Below, piece by piece: positions 59,201 to 64,000 of a DNA stretch of 64,000 nucleotides (position 1 is the stretch's first letter; every line of letters starts with the position of its first letter). Source of the DNA: Clostridiales bacterium (GTDB lineage Bacteria; Bacillota; Clostridia; Oscillospirales; Oscillospiraceae); assembly GCA_022782265.1 (NCBI GenBank), contig JALFOM010000022.1, positions 1-64,000 on the forward strand, in the 5' to 3' direction. The notes under the pieces are model-generated. The model worked only from the letters and a program-made list of their open reading frames with translations. It was not told the DNA's origin and did no database searches. The position numbers and the translations under genes were made by a program.

Positions 59201-59539
59201 GTGACCGAGGCCTGGGAGCACGGGGAGGATAAACGCTATATTCCCATCCGTTTCCGCTACGGCAAGCCCACGGCGGACAGCATAGCCTCCGCCGAAAGAC
59301 TGGGTCTGCTGGGAAAGCATATCCGAAAGAAGCTCACGGAGATGGCAGCCCAGCTCCGGCAGGGGAGTATCTCCGCCGACCCTTATTACCGCAGCCAGCA
59401 GGAGAACGCCTGCCTCAACTGCGACTTTTTCGACGCCTGCCATTTTACCGACGGGCAAAACGGCGAGCGCTGCCGCTATATGCCCAAGCTGGGCGCGGAC
59501 CAGGTCTGGGATATGCTTGAGGAGGAGCAGAGGCGATGA
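56207..59539 (+). CDS. addB: ATP-dependent helicase/nuclease subunit AddB
   Basis: 1,110 residues. N-terminal Walker A GKAGTGKT (7-14) and LIVPEQYSHEAER, inactivated helicase-like middle, C-terminal RecB-type nuclease with VVDYKTGRKKF (about 910). The 4Fe-4S cluster Cys are in RIDRFSTCKFAYFC and near the C terminus in ACLNCDFFDACHF. Together with AddA it processes double-strand breaks for RecA loading. ATG 56207 is six bases after GGAGG; an upstream ATG at 56189 lies before that site. The stop overlaps the addA start (ATGA). Confidence 0.95.
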   Translation: MLRLFTGKAGTGKTAAVISEIDAFVRRGRGGSMLIVPEQYSHEAERELCRRCGDSLSLYAEVFSFTGLARRIMSRQGGAAASMLDKGGRMLCMALALDQVFSRLKVYSAARRKAELQGMLLSAVDELKSAGVSAEALLSAGERCGGALGDKLCDMALVLEAYGAIVANGHADPADRLDVLAAQIAGSDIGPENHIYIDGFIDFTHQELNVIRALMKKGAELTVCLTVDELKGDNEIFELSRRAGRILSSYAGELGIECVQEHFAAPSGKAPALGFFADNMFSYSSARFQEKSEAVELYSAESLTAECEFAAAKAIALVRDGGCRWRDIAVAVRGFEDYRTALESIFRHYEVPLFVTKKSELLSKPLPALISGAYEILQGGWDVDDVLSYMGTGLSGLNREECDLLGDYVFKWQLRAGAWKRSGDWRQHPDGYGGDYDEEALARLETINALRRRLAEPLLKLEKSGELAEAAAGQAAALAEYLRELKLPEQLSHRSAELERSGRESLAQEYAQLWDIIVSALEQSAEILGDMEMDMTAFSRLFITMLSQYDVGSIPVSLDRVSAGDFDRMRRRNIKHLIVLGATDQRLPRSEEDGGIFSDEERRRLLELDIDIGGAGEGELWREFSLIYNCLSLPSESLSMCYPLFDADGAALRPAFVFNRAKALFDLPVRHADIGEGRMSAPAPALSLAAHALNGGSPREKAAAEVFRDREPERFARLSAAAQMSRGKLSPAAVEALYGKKLRLSASRIDRFSTCKFAYFCQFGLKAKPYEPAGFKPPEIGTFMHFVLEGTARDAAERGGFARVSDEELKQITQRHVEEYVHTELNDFQEKSQRFIYLFKRLTADVYQVVREMAAELRKSDFVPLDFELDFSKAADIPPVELSGGEGALTLTGVADRVDGWLHAGKLYLRVVDYKTGRKKFSLSDVWYGMGLQMLLYLFALERDGESRYGREIVPAGVMYVPARNVMLSASRDEADEELETKRVEEARRSGIVLDDPAVTEAWEHGEDKRYIPIRFRYGKPTADSIASAERLGLLGKHIRKKLTEMAAQLRQGSISADPYYRSQQENACLNCDFFDACHFTDGQNGERCRYMPKLGADQVWDMLEEEQRR

Positions 59540-62500
59540 GTGAATTTAAACCCACGGCGGCCCAATACGCCGCCATCCATACAAGGGGCAGCGCCGTGCT
59601 GGTGTCCGCCGGAGCGGGCAGCGGCAAGACCAGAGTGCTCACCGAACGGCTCATGTCCTATATTACCGATCCCGAGAATCCGGCGGATATCGACAGCTTC
59701 CTGATTATCACCTTCACCCGGGCCGCCGCCGGGGAACTGCGAGGCAGGATCATGGAGGAGCTGGCTCAGGCTCTGGCCAGGGACCCGGGCGGCCGCCGTC
59801 TGCGGCGGCAGAGCGCCCTGTGCCAGAAGGCCCAGATCGGCACCATACACAGCTTCTGTGCCAGGGTGCTCCGGGAATACAGCCACGTTCTGGGCCTTGC
59901 CCCGGACTTCAAAATCGCGGACGAGGACGGGGCTGCCGCCATGAAGCGCGCCGCCCTGGAGCGGGTGCTGGACGCCTGCTACGAAAAACCGGAGGCGCAC
60001 CCCGGCTTCACGCTTCTGGCGGACACGGTGGGCGCGGGCAGGGACGACAGCCGCCTTGCCGAGCTGGTGCTGACCTTGCACAGCAAAATGCAGAGCCACG
60101 CCCGCCCGGAAAAATGGGCGCGGGAACAGGTGGAGCTGCTCCACGCCGGCGCGTCTGACGCGGCGGAGACCCCCTGGGGGGCCGAGGTGCTGAATGCGGC
60201 AAAGCGCTCCGCCGCCTATTGGAGCGGGGAGCTGGACCGGCTCATGGCCCTGATGCAGGGGGAGGAGAAGATCTGCAAGGCCTATCTGCCCGCCCTGTCT
60301 GAGGCGGGGGACACCATCCGGGAGCTGCAGCGCCGCCTGAACATGGGCTGGGACAAGGCCAGAGAAATTCTGCCCATCATCTTCCCCCGGCTGGGGATAC
60401 TGAGAAATCCCCCTGATCCGGAGCTTGCGGCGCTGGTGAAATCCCGCTGGGACGCCTGTAAAAAGGACATGAAGGCCCTGGGCGACAGCCTGTACTCCGA
60501 CTCAGAAAAGCTCCTGCGGGAGATGGCGTACACCGCGCCGGCCATGGAGGCCCTGCTGGAGCTGACATTGGATTTTGACCGGGAGTTTTCCAAAGAAAAG
60601 CGCCGCGCCGCCCTGGTGGACTACGCGGATCTGGAGCACATGACCGCCCGGCTCCTCACGGAGGAGGACGGCAGCCCCAGCGCGCTGGCCGTGCAGCTCT
60701 CCCAGCGCTATACGGAGATCATGGTGGACGAATACCAGGACGTGAGCCGGGTGCAGGACGCCATCTTCCACGCCATCTCCCGGGAGGGGAAAAATCTTTT
60801 CCTGGTGGGGGACGTGAAGCAGTCCATTTACCGCTTCCGTCTGGCGGATCCGGAGATCTTCACCGAAAAATATCTGCGCTACGCGGATGATGAGACCGCC
60901 GCAGCCGGAGAGCCCAGGCGCATTATCCTCAGCGAGAACTTCCGTTCCCGCCGGGAGGTGCTGGAGGCGGCAAACGGGGTGTTTGGCTGCTGCATGTCCA
61001 GAGGGCTGGGCGACATCGACTATGATGACAAGGCAAGGCTCATCCCCGGCGCCCAATATCCGGGCAGCGTGCCCCCGCCGGAGCTGATGCTGCTGGAGCT
61101 GAGCGGCGCGGCGGAGGACGAGGAGTCCCCGGACAAGACCGCCCTGGAGGCCGCCATGGTGGCGGAAAAGATAAAGGAGCTGGTGGATTCCGGCGAGACG
61201 GTAACGGACCACGGCGTACAGCGGCCCGTCGAATACGGCGACATCGCCATTCTGCTCCGCTCGGTAAACAACGTGGGCGGGGTGTACCGCCGTACCCTTG
61301 CCCAGTATGGCATCCCCGTGGGCTCCGGCCAGGGCGGAGGCTTTTTCAGCTCGGTGGAGATCTCCGCCATGATGTCCATGCTGGCGGTTATCGACAATCC
61401 CCACCAGGACATCCCGTTGATCGCGGTTCTGCGCTCCCCCTGCTTCGGCTTCAGCGCCGATGAGCTGTCCGCCATACGGACAGAGGACCGGGAACAGGAC
61501 TTCTATACCGCCCTCTGCGCCGCGGCGGAGCACAACGAAAAATGCCGCAGCTTTGGGGAAAAACTGAGCGAGCTTCGCAATATGGCGGCGGACATGTCCG
61601 CCGGTGAGCTGGTGTGGCGGCTGCTGGACGAGCTGGATATGCTGGCCCTTTGCAGCGCCATGCCCGACGGGGAGCAGCGCCGGGCAAACCTGATGGAGCT
61701 GATTGAGCTGGCCCAGCGCTTTGAGAGCAGCGGCTATCGGGGGCTGCACCGCTTTGTGCTGTGGCTTCGCCGCCAGGCGGAAAAGGGACTGGAGCCCTCC
61801 ACCGGCGGCGCGGAGGAGAGCGCGGTGCAGATCATGTCCATCCACAAGTCCAAGGGCATGGAATTTCCTGTGGTGTTCCTCTGCGATACGGCCCGGCGCT
61901 TTAACAAGCAGGACAGCCGGGACACCGTGCTGGTCCACCCGGAGCTGGGGCTTGGCCCCAAGGTCACGGATCTGGAGCGGCGGGTGGAATATCCCAGTCT
62001 GGCCAGAAACGCCATTAAGCTCCGCCTGGAGCGGGAGATGCTGTCGGAGGAGATGCGGCTTTTGTATGTGGCCCTGACCCGGGCCAAGGAGCGGCTTTTC
62101 CTGACGGCGGCGGTGAAAAACGCGGAGCAGCTTGTGGAAAAGACCGGAGCCGCCGTGAGTCTGCCCATGTCGCCGGAGCTGCTGGCCTCGGCCTCTTCTC
62201 CCCTTGTCTGGCTTCTCAACGCCCAGTGCATCTGCGGCGACAGGCTGAAGCTGTGCATCCGAAACCCGGGAAGGAAGGAATCTGCGGCAGCGGAGAAAAG
62301 AGCGGAGGAAAACAGGGCCGACGAAGAGAGCCGGAAAGAGCTGGAGCGCAGGCTGTCCTTCAGCTACCCCCACCGGGAGGCGGAGGCCCTGCCCTCCAAG
62401 GTCACGGCCACCGGCCTGAAAGGACACCGGCAGCCGGACGAGGACGCGGAGGATATCTCCCCCAAGGGAGAGCGGAGCTTCCGTATGCCGGACTTTACGC

Positions 62501-63039
62501 GAAAGGACAAGCCTGTCACCGGCGCGGAGCGGGGCACCGCCACCCACCTGGTGCTGCAATACATGGACTTTGCCAGAACAGGCAGTCTGGAAGAGATCAG
62601 GGGAGAGATCGAACGGCTGCGCGCTGCCCGCTTCCTCTCGGACCGGGAGGCTGCCGCCGTGGACGCCGGGGCCATATGCAAGCTGTTTGCTTCCGAATTG
62701 GGAAAACGGATGCTGGGGGCCGACAGCATACAAAGAGAGTTCAAGTTCTCCCTGCTCTGCGATGCGGGGCAGATCTTCGGCAGCGCCGCCGGGGAGCAGC
62801 TGCTGCTCCAGGGCGTTGTGGACTGCTGCATTGAGGAAAAGGGCCAGCTCACCGTGATCGACTACAAGACCGACAGGGTGAAAACCCCGGAAGAGATCGC
62901 TCAGCGCGCCCGGCATTACACCATTCAGCTTCAAAGCTATGCCACCGCCATGGAGCGAATCTGCGGAAAGCCGGTAAAGGAATGTGTGCTGTATTTCCTG
63001 AATGCGGGTAAAGCCGTAAGCCTGCTGCCGGAAAAATAA
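59536..63039 (+). CDS. addA: ATP-dependent helicase/nuclease subunit AddA
   Basis: 1,167 residues, UvrD-type superfamily 1 helicase with Walker A SAGAGSGKT (24-32), TFTRAAAGELR, motif II VDEYQDVSRVQ (about 397), GDVKQSIYRFR and VALTRAKERLF. The C-terminal nuclease has VIDYKTDRVKTPEE (about 1,109). AddA is the 3'-5' motor and 3'-strand nuclease of the break-repair complex. It overlaps addB by 4 bp, so both subunits are made together. Confidence 0.97.
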   Translation: MSEFKPTAAQYAAIHTRGSAVLVSAGAGSGKTRVLTERLMSYITDPENPADIDSFLIITFTRAAAGELRGRIMEELAQALARDPGGRRLRRQSALCQKAQIGTIHSFCARVLREYSHVLGLAPDFKIADEDGAAAMKRAALERVLDACYEKPEAHPGFTLLADTVGAGRDDSRLAELVLTLHSKMQSHARPEKWAREQVELLHAGASDAAETPWGAEVLNAAKRSAAYWSGELDRLMALMQGEEKICKAYLPALSEAGDTIRELQRRLNMGWDKAREILPIIFPRLGILRNPPDPELAALVKSRWDACKKDMKALGDSLYSDSEKLLREMAYTAPAMEALLELTLDFDREFSKEKRRAALVDYADLEHMTARLLTEEDGSPSALAVQLSQRYTEIMVDEYQDVSRVQDAIFHAISREGKNLFLVGDVKQSIYRFRLADPEIFTEKYLRYADDETAAAGEPRRIILSENFRSRREVLEAANGVFGCCMSRGLGDIDYDDKARLIPGAQYPGSVPPPELMLLELSGAAEDEESPDKTALEAAMVAEKIKELVDSGETVTDHGVQRPVEYGDIAILLRSVNNVGGVYRRTLAQYGIPVGSGQGGGFFSSVEISAMMSMLAVIDNPHQDIPLIAVLRSPCFGFSADELSAIRTEDREQDFYTALCAAAEHNEKCRSFGEKLSELRNMAADMSAGELVWRLLDELDMLALCSAMPDGEQRRANLMELIELAQRFESSGYRGLHRFVLWLRRQAEKGLEPSTGGAEESAVQIMSIHKSKGMEFPVVFLCDTARRFNKQDSRDTVLVHPELGLGPKVTDLERRVEYPSLARNAIKLRLEREMLSEEMRLLYVALTRAKERLFLTAAVKNAEQLVEKTGAAVSLPMSPELLASASSPLVWLLNAQCICGDRLKLCIRNPGRKESAAAEKRAEENRADEESRKELERRLSFSYPHREAEALPSKVTATGLKGHRQPDEDAEDISPKGERSFRMPDFTRKDKPVTGAERGTATHLVLQYMDFARTGSLEEIRGEIERLRAARFLSDREAAAVDAGAICKLFASELGKRMLGADSIQREFKFSLLCDAGQIFGSAAGEQLLLQGVVDCCIEEKGQLTVIDYKTDRVKTPEEIAQRARHYTIQLQSYATAMERICGKPVKECVLYFLNAGKAVSLLPEK

Positions 63040-63064
63040 AACAGCCGGAAAAGCAAGAAAATCC

Positions 63065-63093
63065 TTGCATTAACGGCTGTGCTGTGTTACAAT
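63065..63093 (+). promoter_or_regulatory. Promoter and leader of rpmE
   Basis: TTGCAT, 17-bp spacer, TACAAT. The leader of about 63 nt has a TCATG-GCAGCA-CATGA hairpin (63131-63146) just before the GAGGAG site, a place where L31 could act on its own mRNA. ACAGCCG/CGGCTGT (63041-63080) around it may end addA transcription. Confidence 0.65.
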
Positions 63094-63163
63094 TCACCTT
63101 GCGCCATGTAACTATGCGTCTGCGCACAATCATGGCAGCACATGATGTGAGGAGTTTTTACCA

Positions 63164-63364
63164 ATGAAGGAAGGAATCCATCCCAAGTATCAGCAGACCA
63201 CCATCAGATGCGCCTGCGGCGCCGTCATCGAGACCGGCTCCACCAAGCAGAACATCACCGTTGAAATCTGCTCCAACTGCCACCCCTTCTACACCGGCAA
63301 GCAGAAGCTGGTCGACACCAGCGGCCGTGTTGATAAGTTCAACAAGAAGTACGGCATCAAGTAA
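63164..63364 (+). CDS. rpmE: Ribosomal protein L31 (zinc-binding type)
   Basis: 66 residues. Keeps the zinc-ligand Cys: CACG and [13 protein letters not shown], so it is the C+ form of L31 rather than the zinc-free paralogue. Start ATG follows GAGGAG. Monocistronic. Confidence 0.97.
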   Translation: MKEGIHPKYQQTTIRCACGAVIETGSTKQNITVEICSNCHPFYTGKQKLVDTSGRVDKFNKKYGIK

Positions 63365-63377
63365 TTTTGCTTATGAC

Positions 63378-63404
63378 AAAGCCTGCGTCTTTGACGCAGG
63401 CTTT
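63378..63404. terminator. Bidirectional terminator between rpmE and rsmE
   Basis: 12-bp stem AAAGCCTGCGTC / GACGCAGGCTTT with a 3-nt loop and TGTCATTTTTC after it on the plus strand. Confidence 0.9.
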
Positions 63405-63427
63405 TGTCATTTTTCTTTTATTTTTGC

Positions 63428-64000
63428 TCAGGACAGGTTTCCGGTGGCGTACATCAGCGCGGAGACGGCGACCACCGGCGCGGTTTCGCAGCGGAGGATG
63501 CGCTCGCCCATGGAGCAGATGTGCAGTCCCACAATGCGGGCCAGGTCCGCCTCAAAGGGGGCAAAGCCGCCCTCCGGCCCGGTGACGATGGCGGCGGTCT
63601 TTACATCGGAATTGGCTTCCAGCACCGCGTTCAGCGCTTCCCGCTCCCCGGTCTCATACATGAAAAGGCCCAGCTCCTTCTGATTTGCCACGTTCAGCGC
63701 GTCGGCGTATTCCCCGGCCCAGCTCACCTGGGGGATGATGCCCCGGCCGGACTGCTTGGCGGCCTCCTCGGCAATGCGCTGCCAGCGCTCCAGCTTCTTT
63801 TCCGGCTTGTCCGGCTTTGCCACGCAGCGGTCGGACTGGAAGAACATGATCTCCGAAGCCCCGGCCTCCACGCATTTTTGAATGATATAGTCGGTTCTGT
63901 CTCCCTTGGGAAGACCGCAGAGCACCGTCACCTGTACGCTTGGCTCCGCCGGGCAGGGGACGATCTCGATTACTTCGGCCTCAACCTGCTCCTTGTCTGC
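63428..64000 (-). CDS. rsmE: 16S rRNA m3U1498 methyltransferase RsmE (partial; 5' end outside the window)
   Basis: The frame runs from the right edge to TGA at 63428-63430, giving the last 190 residues. SPOUT-fold motifs are present: LCGLPKGDRTDYIIQKCVEAG, RWQRIAEEAAKQSGR and the knot TGPEGGFAPFEADLARI, then LGxRILRxETA in the form MGERILRCETAPVVAVSAL. It methylates U1498 of 16S rRNA in the 30S decoding region. The N-terminal PUA-like domain lies beyond the window. Confidence 0.93.
   Translation of the reverse strand, partial: ADKEQVEAEVIEIVPCPAEPSVQVTVLCGLPKGDRTDYIIQKCVEAGASEIMFFQSDRCVAKPDKPEKKLERWQRIAEEAAKQSGRGIIPQVSWAGEYADALNVANQKELGLFMYETGEREALNAVLEANSDVKTAAIVTGPEGGFAPFEADLARIVGLHICSMGERILRCETAPVVAVSALMYATGNLS

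Noticed and set aside
1-64000. CRISPR array, prophage or integrated conjugative element
   Set aside because: No regularly spaced direct repeats, no phage structural genes, integrase, relaxase or flanking attachment sites were seen.

Overview
The window reads as chromosome of a Gram-positive, GC-rich, anaerobic gut clostridium, most like the Oscillospiraceae (Oscillibacter/Flavonifractor-type). This placement is inference from gene content: pyruvate:ferredoxin oxidoreductase, AddAB instead of RecBCD, an Asp23/FakA pair, a DUF896 protein, DUF624 proteins beside CUT1 sugar ABC operons that lack their own ATPase, and DeoR, RpiR and PocR-AraC regulators. I see no tRNA, rRNA, CRISPR array, prophage or intact insertion sequence.

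Layout. 0-4 kb: tail of an unknown gene, a two-gene glycan operon (phosphoglycosyl transferase and GT4 glycosyltransferase), about 1 kb of decayed AT-rich DNA with a 110-bp inverted-repeat element and the remnant of a sensor kinase, then an orphan LytTR response regulator. 4-7 kb: ppk1-ppx polyphosphate operon. 7-10 kb: a lysine riboswitch drives an in-frame chimera of an N-acyl-D-amino-acid deacylase with the C-terminal third of an APC amino-acid permease, followed by a beta-lactamase-fold protein. 10-14 kb: PHP phosphoesterase plus lipoprotein, divergent from two tandem DeoR regulators. 14-20 kb: UgpB-like ABC operon divergent from a glycerophosphodiester phosphodiesterase, a DUF624 protein and an unknown membrane protein; probably glycerophosphodiester or glycerol-phosphate use. 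20-22 kb: duplicated VanY-like D,D-carboxypeptidases around a second inverted-repeat element. 22-34 kb: small membrane proteins and housekeeping genes (PFOR, Asp23/FakA, DUF896, HD nucleotidase, typA, rpsO, pnp).

34.6-51 kb is the main accessory region, a sialic acid and amino-sugar locus: NahK-like kinase, PocR-AraC regulator, a CUT1 transporter with an oversized MalG-type subunit, DUF624, SGNH esterase, divergent ROK-like kinase, AGE epimerase, RpiR regulator, a second CUT1 transporter, YhcH (NanQ-type) and NanA. The inferred route is Neu5Ac import, anomer conversion (YhcH), cleavage to ManNAc and pyruvate (NanA), epimerisation to GlcNAc (AGE) and phosphorylation by the NahK-like or ROK-like enzyme. 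51-64 kb: TtcA-like thiolase, rplM-rpsI, isochorismatase-like hydrolase, a FUSC membrane domain joined to a degenerate HAD domain, an aminotransferase, addB-addA, rpmE and the 3' part of rsmE.

The most unusual points are the lysine-riboswitch-controlled deacylase::permease chimera, in which the fusion falls where the catalytic aspartate should be; a hairpin cassette shared by the leaders of two sugar-binding-protein genes; hairpins directly after the binding-protein gene in all three ABC operons; the MalG-type permease with an extra N-terminal membrane module; and two about 105-110-bp inverted-repeat elements with nested hairpins.
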